A stretch of DNA of 64,000 nucleotides from CAWFGW01 sp963849955 (lineage in GTDB: Bacteria; Bacteroidota; Bacteroidia; Cytophagales; JAAEPT01): NCBI GenBank assembly GCA_963849955.1, contig CAWKJU010000031.1, positions 1 through 64,000 of the forward strand, written 5' to 3'. Shown here in pieces: positions 53,231 to 62,818 of this stretch; within the stretch, counting starts at the first letter, position 1; every line of letters starts with the position of its first letter. The position numbers and the translations under genes were made by a program. The notes beneath the pieces were generated by a model that was given only the letters and a program-made list of their open reading frames with translations, was not told the DNA's origin and did no database searches.

Positions 53231-54266
53231 AACTAGCCCCTGTTATATAAAGTTTGTTTTTAAGTGTATCAACTTTTAATGATGAAGTTAGGCAAATACT
53301 TATCAGAGCTTCACTTGCAGTTAATTCACTCATGTCTCCAGTAAATCTACAATTTTTTATGTTCAAATCTAACTCAATTTTTTTGCTAAACTGTCTGGAA
53401 AGAATACCAAAAACCTCTTCCAACGGTGTTTGATAAAAAACAAGGCTTCTGGTTTTCCAGGAAATGTAATTTTCTGCATTAACGGTTGACACAACGGATT
53501 CGCCATTAGCATAAATTCGTAGCTGCTCGTTCTTTTTTAATTCAATTCCATCTTTTGTTATTTGATCAAAAACACGCACGGCACCTTCAATAACAGTGAT
53601 TTCTTTGAAATCTTCTTTGGTGAGATTTCGAACATTAAACTTGGTTCCAACTACTTCTAATTTATATTCACCGAAATAAACCATAAAAGGACGATTTTTA
53701 TCAGGCATTACTTCAAAAAAAGCTTCTCCTTCGAGCACAGATACTTTGCGTTCTGCACCAAATGATTTCGAAGTACGAATAGCGGTGGTTGCATTCATAG
53801 TCACTAATGAGCTATCTGAAAGTGTATAAAGCAAGGGGTTGTTTTTTGTAGTTACTTCCAGTGGTTCAAACCGATTGGAAATCAATTTTTCCTCAAATGT
53901 GTCGTTTGGTCGATTGACTTCATCTTGTGAAGGTTTATTATCCACCAAATTGAACTGAGGGGTGTTTTCAACATTTTTTTCTGAGGATTCTTCTATTTCA
54001 TTATCATCCACCAGAACTTTTGTATGGGAATTGTTATTCATCAGATAAGCGCCAATACTCAACGAAATTAGCAACGCTATACCTGCAGCGATGACGTACC
54101 ACTGTGTACGTTTCTTATTCAATGGAACTACTTTTCCTGTATCAATTTCAGCTAATAGATTTTTCCAAATTACATTGTCTCTTTCCGATGTTATAGGCTT
54201 ATCTTCTCCTAATTTTTGTCGGATAGCTTTTTTATAAGCATCGGATTCGTGGTTTTTATTATTCAT
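53223..54266 (-). CDS. FecR-family anti-sigma factor
   Basis: The 347-aa protein has a cytoplasmic N-terminus, one membrane helix (56-76), a FecR domain (about 145-240, 'TSKSFGAERKVSVLEGEAFFEV', 'VVGTKFNVRN') and a C-terminal DUF4974-like segment ('FYQTPLEEVFGILSRQFSKKIELD'). It would hold the ECF sigma factor inactive until a signal arrives from the outer membrane. It overlaps the sigma gene by 8 bp and the STN-barrel gene by 8 bp, a tight regulatory operon. Confidence 0.93.
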   Translation of the reverse strand: MNNKNHESDAYKKAIRQKLGEDKPITSERDNVIWKNLLAEIDTGKVVPLNKKRTQWYVIAAGIALLISLSIGAYLMNNNSHTKVLVDDNEIEESSEKNVENTPQFNLVDNKPSQDEVNRPNDTFEEKLISNRFEPLEVTTKNNPLLYTLSDSSLVTMNATTAIRTSKSFGAERKVSVLEGEAFFEVMPDKNRPFMVYFGEYKLEVVGTKFNVRNLTKEDFKEITVIEGAVRVFDQITKDGIELKKNEQLRIYANGESVVSTVNAENYISWKTRSLVFYQTPLEEVFGILSRQFSKKIELDLNIKNCRFTGDMSELTASEALISICLTSSLKVDTLKNKLYITGASCD

Positions 54267-54840
54267 TTGAATTCTTTCTGATCTTAAGAGAGCTTCTTTC
54301 TTCCATTCGCAGCCCAGACAGTAATTTATTTATTAATTTTTTTGCCTTAGAGTACTGAGACCGAGAACTTCCCTCGGAAATATTGAGCATTTCTGCTATT
54401 TCTTTATGAGAATAATCATCAAAGACATACAGATTGAAAACGGTTTTGTATCCAGGAGGTAAATCTTCAATAATTTTCAACAAAGCATCTGTTTCAGCAG
54501 TAACTACCATTTCCACCTCATCATTTTCAGTTTCCACAATCCATGGATTTATCTCATCTAAATTTTCAAAAGTATAAAACTGTTTGTCTTTTTTGATGTG
54601 ATTCAGCGCTGTGTTGACTATAATTCTTCGCACCCATCCATCAAATGAACCAGAAAATTTAAAGCTATGGAGGTTACTATGAATTTTCAGAAAAGCCTCC
54701 TGCAATACATCGTCTGCTTCGAGTGTTGTGCGGACATAACGAAGACAAACAGGACGCATTTTGGGCAAATAAAAATCAACGATTTCTTTAAAGGCCTCAA
54801 CACTTCCTTCTTTTGCAGCTATAATGATGGAGTTTTCCAT
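54259..54840 (-). CDS. ECF-type RNA polymerase sigma factor
   Basis: The 193-aa protein has sigma region 2 ('FLPKMRPVCLRYVRTTLEADDVLQEAFLKIHSNLHSF', 'FDGWVRRIIVNTALNHIKK') and region 4 ('LPPGYKTVFNLYVFDDYSHKEIAEMLNISEGSSRSQYSKAKKLI'). It is the partner of the FecR gene downstream. The divergently oriented type B cargo gene starts 215 bp away and could be a target, which is inference. Confidence 0.94.
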   Translation of the reverse strand: MENSIIIAAKEGSVEAFKEIVDFYLPKMRPVCLRYVRTTLEADDVLQEAFLKIHSNLHSFKFSGSFDGWVRRIIVNTALNHIKKDKQFYTFENLDEINPWIVETENDEVEMVVTAETDALLKIIEDLPPGYKTVFNLYVFDDYSHKEIAEMLNISEGSSRSQYSKAKKLINKLLSGLRMEERSSLKIRKNSNE

Positions 54841-55055
54841 TTATACTCATTAAAAACAATCAATAAATTAAGTAATTATGTACAAAAAGTCTCCACCAAA
54901 GGGGTTTAATACTACTATAATTTCAATTTAATTTTTTTCTAATCATCCTAAGCAACGTTTTACAAAAAACGATTGTCGTATCTAAGAGGATTCTATGCAA
55001 AACATTCTTGTCTTAATCATAATCAAGGGTTTGTTTCTCAAAATGCATACAGGCT

Positions 55056-58000
55056 ATGGTAAAAACAACATCTTTTATAATACAGATTTTAGAACAGAAA
55101 AAGATTTTTTTCCTCTTTATGTGGTGCATTTTTTCTTTATCAACTTTAGCACAGCAAGATCTCCCCAATCCCCCAGCAAATTTTCAAGCCGTACCCGCAG
55201 GAAGTTACGTGATTCCAATGGATAACATTAATCAATCAATAGTGCCAGCGGGGCAAGGCTCTTTTAATTTAAAAGCATATGGCTTGTTAAATGAATTTTT
55301 ACAAGAAGGTATTCGTGTAAAATGGGCGATAAGAGCGGGAAAAGAGCGAGATGATATTGATTTTACAGCCGTAGCGGAAAGGGTAGCGCCTAGTGCTATA
55401 GCAGCTACTTCCATAGATTTTAGAGGTGGACCACTAATCGTGCCTGATACCATACTACCATGTGGATTAAGCACAGCTGAAATTATTGCTGCTTTTGGTA
55501 ATAATGTTGCTGTTTATCGGCTCACACAAAATACTACGGTAGATGTTCGGTATGAATTATCGCACCGGCCAAAAATTGCAGTATTCAACAATGGGGGAAA
55601 TGAACAGATACACACTAAAATTTTAGATGCAGCAGGAGTCACTGACTATGAAATAATGGATGCTGCTGATATTGTGAACCTGATCAACTGTTATACTTTC
55701 GCATCAGAACCACACGCTGATGAAGACAAAGTAAGTTTGGCTGTAGTCGAAGGAATACGTGATTTTGTGATGAATGGAGGTAATTTTTTAGCCCAGTGCC
55801 ACGCCATCGATACCTATGAAAACAGAGCTTTTTTTCATACAACTTCAGGAATAACTATCTTAAATACAGAGGTGACCCATGCCTATCCCAATGCGGATTT
55901 AGCCTATTCGCAAATTGATGGTTCAACATTAGAAAATGCAGGAGGATCAGTTACTAATTGGATATTAGCACCCGGATCTGAATGGCGGTCTAACACTTAT
56001 CGTTCCATCACCTATGCTGATACAGTAATAGCAATGGGAGCTAAATTAACAGATCCTGGTACTCCAGGAGGTAACGTGTATTACTTAGGAGGACACGACT
56101 ATTCAAAGGGGGGCGGGAAAAACAAAGCCACTCCTGATTTAAGTACGATTGAGAAAATCAATGCATTACGTCTTTATCTAAATGCTGCTTTTGTGCCGAG
56201 TAGAAACTCTAATAACGCATGGGCAAACGCGGGAGAGCCAAGTGTTGAAATTGGCTGCAGTGACAGCGTAGTACTCGGGTGTGAACCAACTGGACCTCCA
56301 CTTTCAACGTTTCGTTGGATACCCGCTACAGGTTTGAGTTGTACTACCTGCCCCAATCCCGTGGCACGTCCAGCAGAAACAACTACCTATGTGGTAGAAG
56401 TCACCAATGGCTGCATTGCAAGAGATACGATACAAGTAGTAGTAGAACCACTTCCAATTGCAGGCTTCACTAGCACTACTGTTTGCGAGGGAATTGCGAC
56501 CGAATTTACCGATACATCTACTATTTCAAGTTTTTGGTCCTGGGATTTTGGTGATCCAGCATCAGGAACAGGCAACACCTCTTCTTTACAAAATCCAACA
56601 CACGTTTTCAGCAGAAGTGGAAGTTTTGAAGTACGACTTATTGCAGGCACACAACCTGAATGTTCAGATACGGTTACAACCACTGTAGTGGTAAATCCAA
56701 CACCCTTGGTTTTAGTTAATTCTCCTACGATATGTGAAGGGGAGGATGTCGTTTTAACCGCCAGTGGTGCAAATAGTTACGTGTGGTCAACAGGTGAAAT
56801 TACGCCTACAATTACAGTGAGCCCCACCACTACCACTGCTTATACTCTTACAGGAACGACCGATTTGTGTTCTTTTGACACGACAGCTACTGTAACCATA
56901 GCCCCACCACTAGTTCCGAAGGCTACCAGTAAACCTGTGAATTGTTTTGGAGGAAATGATGGAACGGCATCGGTACATACACTTATAGAAAATCCCGACT
57001 ACACCTATAGTTGGAATACTGATCCGGTTCAAACTACAAACAAAGCGATTGACCTCATTGAGGGAAAGTACATTGTAACTGTTACAGATACCAATGGATG
57101 CAGTGATACTACCAGTGTATTTGTTACTGAGCCACCCCCTCTTGTGCTAACAACTAGTATGACGGATGTGTCCTGCAAAGGTAGTGATGATGGTAAAGCT
57201 CAGGTATCCGTCAGTGGAGGAACCGCACCTTACACTTATCGTTGGGCTACTAGTCCAGAACAAACTGCTGCTGAAGCCACCGGTTTAGAGGCTAATACTT
57301 ATAAGGTATTTATTACCGATGTGAATGATTGTATGGATTCGACCACAGTTACCATTAACGAACCGTTATCTGATTTCACATTAGATACGGCTACTACCCC
57401 AGTAAGCTGCTTTGGTGGCAGTGATGGTTCAGCAAGTCTAACTGTTGGCGGGGGAACAACGCCATATACCTATCTTTGGAACTCAAGCCCGGAGCAGCTG
57501 ACATCCACAGCTACTAATTTACCAGCAGGAAATTATTTAGCGACAGTTACAGATTTTAATAATTGTAGTGATACTATTCGTGTTTTTATTTCCGAACCCG
57601 ACTCTATTACACTCGAAACAAGCGTGGTTCACCCAACTTGCTTAATTGACGGCTCTATAAGTTTGGGAGTTAACGGTGGTAACCCTCCATTTACCTATCG
57701 TTGGAATACAAGTCCAGAACAAACCACCGCAAATGTCAATGACCTGACAGCAGGTATTTATGAAGTGACGGTCACCGATGCGAATAGTTGCCTATTTATA
57801 GCAACAGATACTTTATTAGCACCTTCTTTACCCCTTGCTGATTTTACATTCACTACTGGATGTGTGGGCACGGTCACCAATACGTTTACCGACCAATCTA
57901 CTCTTGCCTTAGGTAACATTACCTCATGGGCATGGGATTTTGGAGAAGCTTCTGCAACTTCTACAGAACAAAACTCTTCTCATATATATTCAGAAGCTGG

Positions 58001-58859
58001 TACTTACCCTGTTTTTTTAACCGTTACTACCGATAAAGGGTGTGAAGATACCCTAACTAAATTAGTTGAAGTATATCCAATTCCTCAGGTTGACTTTGGT
58101 CCACCCAAAGAGGGCTGTGCGCCAGTGTGCATAGAATTCAAAGATTTCTCTACTGTTTCCAGCGGTTTTATTCAGAGTTGGTTATGGACATTTGGGAATT
58201 CTTCAACCAATGAAAGCACCTCTTCTCAAGAAAATCCTTCCCATTGTTACAAAACCACAGGCACTTATAAAGTTACACTTCGAGTTGTTTCGAACCATGG
58301 TTGTTCTGCTTCATTAACGCAGGATGATTTGGTCAAAGTACACCCGTCTCCACAAGTTGATTTGGGATCCGATCGGATTATATGTAGTGAAGAAAGTAGT
58401 GACTTGCCTCCGACTACTTTATTCAATGCCGGTGCTGGACTATCGTTTTCATGGCAACCAAACGGGGAAACTAAACCCGTTATCACTGTGGAGGCCCCAG
58501 GTACTTATAGCGTGACCGTGAGCAATGAATGGGGCTGTAATTCAGATGCTTCCGTTAATGTGCGAGAAGTATGCCCTCCTCGCTTGTTTGTTGGAAATGC
58601 CTTTAGTCCCGATGGTGACAATATCAATGATGAATACACTGTATATAGCGTACATGTTGGTGCTTATCAAATGCTGATTTTTAATCGATGGGGAGAAATT
58701 ATCTTTGAATCTTTAGATAAAAACAAATTTTGGAATGGTATGTATCGAGGTGAATTAATGCCCATTGGCGTTTATCCGTGGTTAATTATTTATGAAGGGG
58801 ATTCAGAAGAATACCGTGGGCCTTATCGATTAGAAGGCAGCGTGACGGTAGTGAGATAG
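55056..58859 (+). CDS. Large T9SS type B (gliding-motility-associated) surface protein with PKD and SprB repeats
   Basis: The 1267-aa protein has a signal peptide (1-33). The N-terminal 35-390 contains a glutamine-amidotransferase-like segment ('FVMNGGNFLAQCHAIDTYEN', Cys248-His249, and 'VYYLGGHDYS'). A PKD domain (467-550), an Ig-like part (555-617), four SprB repeats (about 628-700, 705-778, 783-850, 860-925, each 'C-x-G-x-D-G' to 'VTD-x-N-x-C') and two more PKD domains (928-1098) follow. The C-terminus (1175-1267, 'GNAFSPDGDNINDEYTVYSV') is a type B sorting domain. It is probably a cell-surface adhesin, co-transcribed with a small lipoprotein and PorP. Confidence 0.93.
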   Translation: MVKTTSFIIQILEQKKIFFLFMWCIFSLSTLAQQDLPNPPANFQAVPAGSYVIPMDNINQSIVPAGQGSFNLKAYGLLNEFLQEGIRVKWAIRAGKERDDIDFTAVAERVAPSAIAATSIDFRGGPLIVPDTILPCGLSTAEIIAAFGNNVAVYRLTQNTTVDVRYELSHRPKIAVFNNGGNEQIHTKILDAAGVTDYEIMDAADIVNLINCYTFASEPHADEDKVSLAVVEGIRDFVMNGGNFLAQCHAIDTYENRAFFHTTSGITILNTEVTHAYPNADLAYSQIDGSTLENAGGSVTNWILAPGSEWRSNTYRSITYADTVIAMGAKLTDPGTPGGNVYYLGGHDYSKGGGKNKATPDLSTIEKINALRLYLNAAFVPSRNSNNAWANAGEPSVEIGCSDSVVLGCEPTGPPLSTFRWIPATGLSCTTCPNPVARPAETTTYVVEVTNGCIARDTIQVVVEPLPIAGFTSTTVCEGIATEFTDTSTISSFWSWDFGDPASGTGNTSSLQNPTHVFSRSGSFEVRLIAGTQPECSDTVTTTVVVNPTPLVLVNSPTICEGEDVVLTASGANSYVWSTGEITPTITVSPTTTTAYTLTGTTDLCSFDTTATVTIAPPLVPKATSKPVNCFGGNDGTASVHTLIENPDYTYSWNTDPVQTTNKAIDLIEGKYIVTVTDTNGCSDTTSVFVTEPPPLVLTTSMTDVSCKGSDDGKAQVSVSGGTAPYTYRWATSPEQTAAEATGLEANTYKVFITDVNDCMDSTTVTINEPLSDFTLDTATTPVSCFGGSDGSASLTVGGGTTPYTYLWNSSPEQLTSTATNLPAGNYLATVTDFNNCSDTIRVFISEPDSITLETSVVHPTCLIDGSISLGVNGGNPPFTYRWNTSPEQTTANVNDLTAGIYEVTVTDANSCLFIATDTLLAPSLPLADFTFTTGCVGTVTNTFTDQSTLALGNITSWAWDFGEASATSTEQNSSHIYSEAGTYPVFLTVTTDKGCEDTLTKLVEVYPIPQVDFGPPKEGCAPVCIEFKDFSTVSSGFIQSWLWTFGNSSTNESTSSQENPSHCYKTTGTYKVTLRVVSNHGCSASLTQDDLVKVHPSPQVDLGSDRIICSEESSDLPPTTLFNAGAGLSFSWQPNGETKPVITVEAPGTYSVTVSNEWGCNSDASVNVREVCPPRLFVGNAFSPDGDNINDEYTVYSVHVGAYQMLIFNRWGEIIFESLDKNKFWNGMYRGELMPIGVYPWLIIYEGDSEEYRGPYRLEGSVTVVR

Positions 58860-58864
58860 TAAAA

Positions 58865-59170
58865 ATGAAGTTGAAAGGTATTAACTATGTAGTGGTGATC
58901 ATTGGTGTGACTTTATTGGTTTCTTGTCAAAGAGTTAGGTACCGTCATGACAATAAAAACAGGATGACAAAAAAAGCAGAAAAAGCAATGACGTTTTTGT
59001 CTGATCAGGCAGTAGAAATCACACAAGAGAATATTGAGCATAGAGATGAGAAAGTAAAGAAAGCAACTAAAAGAGCTAAGAGAAGGGAAAAAGAACTAAA
59101 AGAGTTGAATGAAAATACCAGTAAAGTAAAGCGTAAAGAAGATGAACAGGTGGAGTTTAAATTTTATTAA
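58865..59170 (+). CDS. Small basic lipoprotein next to PorP
   Basis: The 101-aa protein has a lipoprotein signal with the lipidated Cys in 'LLVSCQRVRYRHDNKNR'. The rest is highly charged and helical ('HRDEKVKKATKRAKRREKELKELNENTSKVKRKED'), suggestive of a coiled coil. I recall similar small proteins beside PorP/SprF genes. It starts 5 bp after the cargo stop and is followed 1 bp later by the PorP start. It may help anchor or deliver the type B cargo. Confidence 0.75.
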   Translation: MKLKGINYVVVIIGVTLLVSCQRVRYRHDNKNRMTKKAEKAMTFLSDQAVEITQENIEHRDEKVKKATKRAKRREKELKELNENTSKVKRKEDEQVEFKFY

Positions 59171-59171
59171 A

Positions 59172-60209
59172 ATGAAAAAAACTCTAAAAAATAGAAAGCA
59201 CTGTTTTGGGTTAATTGTGTTATCCTATATTGCCTTCGTTTGCCCTGCCCAGGATATTCAATATTCTCAATTTTATGCTAATGTTTTGTATTTGAATCCC
59301 GCATTTGCTGGAAATGTGCATGCTACGCGAGGTATTTTTCATCAACGCTTACAATGGCCATCGTTAGATGCTAAATACATCACCTCACACGTGTCAGTAG
59401 ATACCTATTTCAGTGAAGTTAACAGTGGTGTTGGTCTAATGATATATAAAGATTGGCAAGGTTCTAATACCCTTTCTTCCGTAGAAACAGCCCTTCAATA
59501 TGCGTATGAGTTACATTTATCTCGAAAATATTCTTTTAGAGCAGGCCTGCAAGTAAGTTATGTTTCTCGATTTATTGACTACTCGGTGCTTGACTTTCCT
59601 GATCAGTACAGCAAAAATGGGTACTTAGGATCTCAAACTAATCAACCAATCAACTCAGACAATGTTCGATATGTAGATTTCACCTCTGGTGGAATTTTTT
59701 ACTCCAGCAACTACTGGTTAGGTTTGGCTTATGCACACATGACTCAACCTGACCAATCTTTTCATGAGGGGGGCAGCCGACTTCCCTATAAGGTGGATTT
59801 TACGGCTGGATATCGAATTGATATAGAGAAAAAAAACACAACAAAACAGGTTGATCTAGGAAAAGACGTCTACCTAACTCCAACAATCCATTATAAAGCA
59901 CAAGGCAGATCGGATCAGTTTGATTTAGGAGTTTATTTTCTTTATGACCAACTCATAACTGGGGTGTGGTATCGAGGTATTCCTCTTTTGAAACAATACA
60001 GAAGAGGTTTGCAAAACAATGAATCAATCGTAGGTATTATCGGTTGGAAAATTAACCGACTGAGTATGAGTTATAGTTATGATTTCACCGTTTCAAAATT
60101 AACTCGAGCTGGTACAGGAGGTTCTCACGAAGTTAATATCACTTATATCTACAACCGTGGCTACAAGAAAAACAAAATGATACGAAAAATTCCTTGTCCT
60201 GATTTGTAG
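59172..60209 (+). CDS. PorP/SprF-family type IX secretion membrane protein
   Basis: Using the ATG at 59172 it is 345 aa with a signal peptide (about 1-28). The motif 'DIQYSQFYANVLYLNPAFAGN' at the start of the mature protein and 'YAYELHLSRKYSFRAGLQVSYVSR' plus 'YWLGLAYAHMTQPDQSF' are diagnostic. PorP/SprF proteins are outer-membrane barrels that pair with type B cargo and help display it on the surface. Its gene context (cargo, small lipoprotein, PorP) is the usual one. It is the last gene of the plus-strand unit; the 85 bp to converging rimO is empty. Confidence 0.95.
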   Translation: MKKTLKNRKHCFGLIVLSYIAFVCPAQDIQYSQFYANVLYLNPAFAGNVHATRGIFHQRLQWPSLDAKYITSHVSVDTYFSEVNSGVGLMIYKDWQGSNTLSSVETALQYAYELHLSRKYSFRAGLQVSYVSRFIDYSVLDFPDQYSKNGYLGSQTNQPINSDNVRYVDFTSGGIFYSSNYWLGLAYAHMTQPDQSFHEGGSRLPYKVDFTAGYRIDIEKKNTTKQVDLGKDVYLTPTIHYKAQGRSDQFDLGVYFLYDQLITGVWYRGIPLLKQYRRGLQNNESIVGIIGWKINRLSMSYSYDFTVSKLTRAGTGGSHEVNITYIYNRGYKKNKMIRKIPCPDL

Positions 60210-60293
60210 TAAATGGATTTTTTTGATGCAAAAGATTGTCGTATGCTAATTATTTAATCAAGAATTTAGGTAATGAGTTATTCAAATTAAATT

Positions 60294-61610
60294 TTAACCC
60301 TTCACCACTTCCCCATACAAATCAAAGTCTGAAGCATCGGTAATTTTAATGTTAGCAAAGTCACCAATAGAAACGTAGGTGTTTTTAGCATCCACTAACA
60401 CCTCGTTATCCACTTCTGGAGAGTCAAACTGGGTTCTACCGATAAAATAGCCACCTTCTTTACGATCAAAAAGAACTTTCTGCGTAGTTCCGATAAGCTT
60501 CTTATTATTTTCAAAAGCAATTTCCTGCTGTATGCCCATCAATATTTCCTGACGTTCTTGTTTCTCTTCGTCAGACAAATCATCTTCCATCGAATAAGAA
60601 TGTGTACCATCTTCATGGGAGTATGTGAATACACCCAGTCGGTCAAATTTCATTTTTTCAATAAATTGACACGATTCTTCAAAGTCTTCTTGAGTTTCAC
60701 CCGGGTGACCGGTAATCAGCGTGGTTCGGATAGCAATGCCCGGGACTTGTTCTCGAATGGTGTTGATGAGTTCTTCTGTCTTTTCACGTGTAATCCCTCT
60801 TCGCATCAACTTCAATACTTTGTTCGAGCCAGACTGGAGCGGAATATCTAAATAATTACAAACATTAGGATGTTTCGCCATCACTTCCAATACATCCAGC
60901 GGAAAACCAGAAGGGTAAGCATAATGCAACCGCACCCATTCAATACCATTTACGTTGGCTAGTTTTTCTACTAAAGTTGCTAACTCACGTTTTTTATAGA
61001 TGTCAAGACCGTAATAAGTTAAGTCCTGAGCGATTAAAATCAATTCTTTGGTACCTCTTTTTGCTAATGATTCAGCTTCCTTTACCAACTCTTCCATCGG
61101 TCTGGAAACGTGACCACCGCGCATTAATGGGATAGCACAAAAGGAACAAGGTCGATCGCAACCTTCAGCAATTTTTAAATAAGAAAAGTGAGCAAGAGTG
61201 GTGGTTATTCGTTCGCCCACTAACTCATGTTTGTAATCGATATCAAATTTTTTTAAGAGGAGCGGTAAATCTAATGTACCAAAAAAAGCATCAACTTGGG
61301 GTATTTCAGCTTGCAAGTCGTCTTTGTAGCGGTGCGATAAACAACCCGTGACATATAACTTATCAATTACACCATTGTCTTTTGCTTCTGCATATTGTAG
61401 AATGGTATCAATTGATTCCTGTTTAGCATTATCAATAAACCCACAAGTATTTACGATGATGATGTTCGCATCTTCCCCTTCCAACTCATGGTGTGTATCT
61501 ACACCACCTCCTTGTAGTTGGGTAATGATGTTTTCAGAATCGACTAAGTTTTTTGAACAGCCCAACGTAATGACGTTCACTTTGTCTTTTTTGTTACCGC
61601 GAGTTTTCAA
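60294..61610 (-). CDS. rimO: Ribosomal protein S12 methylthiotransferase RimO, TTG start
   Basis: It adds a methylthio group to Asp of ribosomal protein S12 using S-adenosylmethionine. The 438-aa protein has the N-terminal UPF0004 domain ('VNVITLGCSKNLVDSE', 'IIIVNTCGFIDNAKQESIDTIL'), the radical-SAM cluster 'AEGCDRPCSFCAIPLMRG', and a C-terminal TRAM domain. The start is TTG (61608-61610), 12 nt after the ftsY stop. In-frame codons upstream reach a TAA with no ATG, so TTG is needed. It follows ftsY as in other Bacteroidota. Confidence 0.96.
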   Translation of the reverse strand: MKTRGNKKDKVNVITLGCSKNLVDSENIITQLQGGGVDTHHELEGEDANIIIVNTCGFIDNAKQESIDTILQYAEAKDNGVIDKLYVTGCLSHRYKDDLQAEIPQVDAFFGTLDLPLLLKKFDIDYKHELVGERITTTLAHFSYLKIAEGCDRPCSFCAIPLMRGGHVSRPMEELVKEAESLAKRGTKELILIAQDLTYYGLDIYKKRELATLVEKLANVNGIEWVRLHYAYPSGFPLDVLEVMAKHPNVCNYLDIPLQSGSNKVLKLMRRGITREKTEELINTIREQVPGIAIRTTLITGHPGETQEDFEESCQFIEKMKFDRLGVFTYSHEDGTHSYSMEDDLSDEEKQERQEILMGIQQEIAFENNKKLIGTTQKVLFDRKEGGYFIGRTQFDSPEVDNEVLVDAKNTYVSIGDFANIKITDASDFDLYGEVVKG

Positions 61611-61622
61611 TCGAGTAGGGGT

Positions 61623-62579
61623 TTATTTCTTTTGGAAAAGGGAATCCACAAATTCTTTCTTGTGGAATATTTGAAGGTCTTCCATTCCTTCTCCGACACC
61701 AATGTATTTCACTGGGATTTGAAACTGGTCAGATATGCCAATAACTACTCCGCCCTTAGCAGTGCCATCCAGCTTAGTGATGGCAAGCGAACTGACATCA
61801 GTAGCTTTAGTAAATTCTTTCGCTTGAAGAAATGCGTTTTGCCCAGTACTTCCGTCCAGCACTAACAATACTTCATGTGGAGCAGCTTCATTAAATTTTT
61901 GAACTACACGCTTAATCTTGGAAAGCTCGTTCATTAAGTTCACTTTGGTATGTAGACGACCTGCTGTATCAATAATTACGATATCAGCATGCTCTTCAAC
62001 ACCTCTTTTTACGGCATCAAAAGCTACCGAAGCAGGGTCTGTGTTCATTCCGTGAGAAACCACAGGAACATCCACTCGTTTTCCCCAAAGGATCAGTTGA
62101 TCTACAGCAGCAGCTCTGAACGTATCCGCAGCACCAAGCACTACTTTTTTACCTTGTTGCTTGAATTGGTATGCCAGTTTTCCTATGGTGGTAGTTTTAC
62201 CTACACCATTGACTCCAACCACAAGCAACACATAAGGGCCGTCAGTTTTAGGGATTTGAAAGTCATGAAAATCAGCTGTGTCGTTTTGGATTAAGACATT
62301 AGCGATTTCTTCTTTTAATATTTTATCAAGTTCAGCTGTGCCGAGATATTTATCTTGAGCCACACGCGCCTCAATTTGTCTGATGATTTTTAACGTGGTA
62401 TCCACACCCACATCTGAGGTAATTAAAATTTCTTCTAACTCATCTAATACATCAGCATCTACAGTAGATTTACCAACAACTGCTTTGCCTAGTTTTGAAA
62501 AAAAACTTTCATTAGTTTTTTCTAAGCCCTTATCGAGTGTTTCTTTTTTCTCTTTTGAGAAAAGTCCAAATAGTGCCAT
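61623..62579 (-). CDS. ftsY: Signal recognition particle receptor FtsY
   Basis: The 318-aa GTPase brings SRP-ribosome complexes to the Sec translocon. NG-domain motifs are 'GVNGVGKTTTIGKLA', 'AADTFRAAAVDQL', 'IIDTAGRLHTKVNL' and 'TKLDGTAKGGVV'. The acidic A domain is very short, so membrane targeting probably relies on the N-terminal helix ('MALFGLFSKEKKE'). It lies 81 bp downstream of the small ribosome-linked gene and 12 bp upstream of rimO. Confidence 0.97.
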   Translation of the reverse strand: MALFGLFSKEKKETLDKGLEKTNESFFSKLGKAVVGKSTVDADVLDELEEILITSDVGVDTTLKIIRQIEARVAQDKYLGTAELDKILKEEIANVLIQNDTADFHDFQIPKTDGPYVLLVVGVNGVGKTTTIGKLAYQFKQQGKKVVLGAADTFRAAAVDQLILWGKRVDVPVVSHGMNTDPASVAFDAVKRGVEEHADIVIIDTAGRLHTKVNLMNELSKIKRVVQKFNEAAPHEVLLVLDGSTGQNAFLQAKEFTKATDVSSLAITKLDGTAKGGVVIGISDQFQIPVKYIGVGEGMEDLQIFHKKEFVDSLFQKK

Positions 62580-62660
62580 AGATGTGAGAAATTATAATTT
62601 CTAAGAAACGCAAAAAGTCCCCAAGGGACTTTTGCAAAATAATAATATGAGTTGTTTAGC

Positions 62661-62816
62661 TTATTTTTTAGCTAAAGTCTCTTGCACAAGTTCGTTAGGA
62701 ACCATTTCCTCTTTGAACATGTAAGCTCCAGTTTTTGGAGAACGTACAGTTCTAATCACTTTTGTATAACCTTTACCGCTTTTATCTTTCAGCGTTGCTA
62801 CTACCTTCTTAGCCAT
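62661..62816 (-). CDS. DUF4295 small basic protein
   Basis: This 51-aa protein reads MAKKVVATLKDKSGKGYTKV at the N-terminus and ends 'ELVQETLAKK'. It is basic and matches the DUF4295 proteins that lie between rpmG and ftsY in nearly all Bacteroidota, where it is thought to be ribosome-associated. Its stop is 81 bp from ftsY; it starts 2 bp after the rpmG stop. Confidence 0.93.
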   Translation of the reverse strand: MAKKVVATLKDKSGKGYTKVIRTVRSPKTGAYMFKEEMVPNELVQETLAKK

Positions 62817-62818
62817 GA

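Noticed and set aside
56930..57790. Tandem DNA repeats or CRISPR-like array in the type B cargo gene
   Set aside because: The periodicity is protein-level SprB repeats in one reading frame, without identical spaced repeats.
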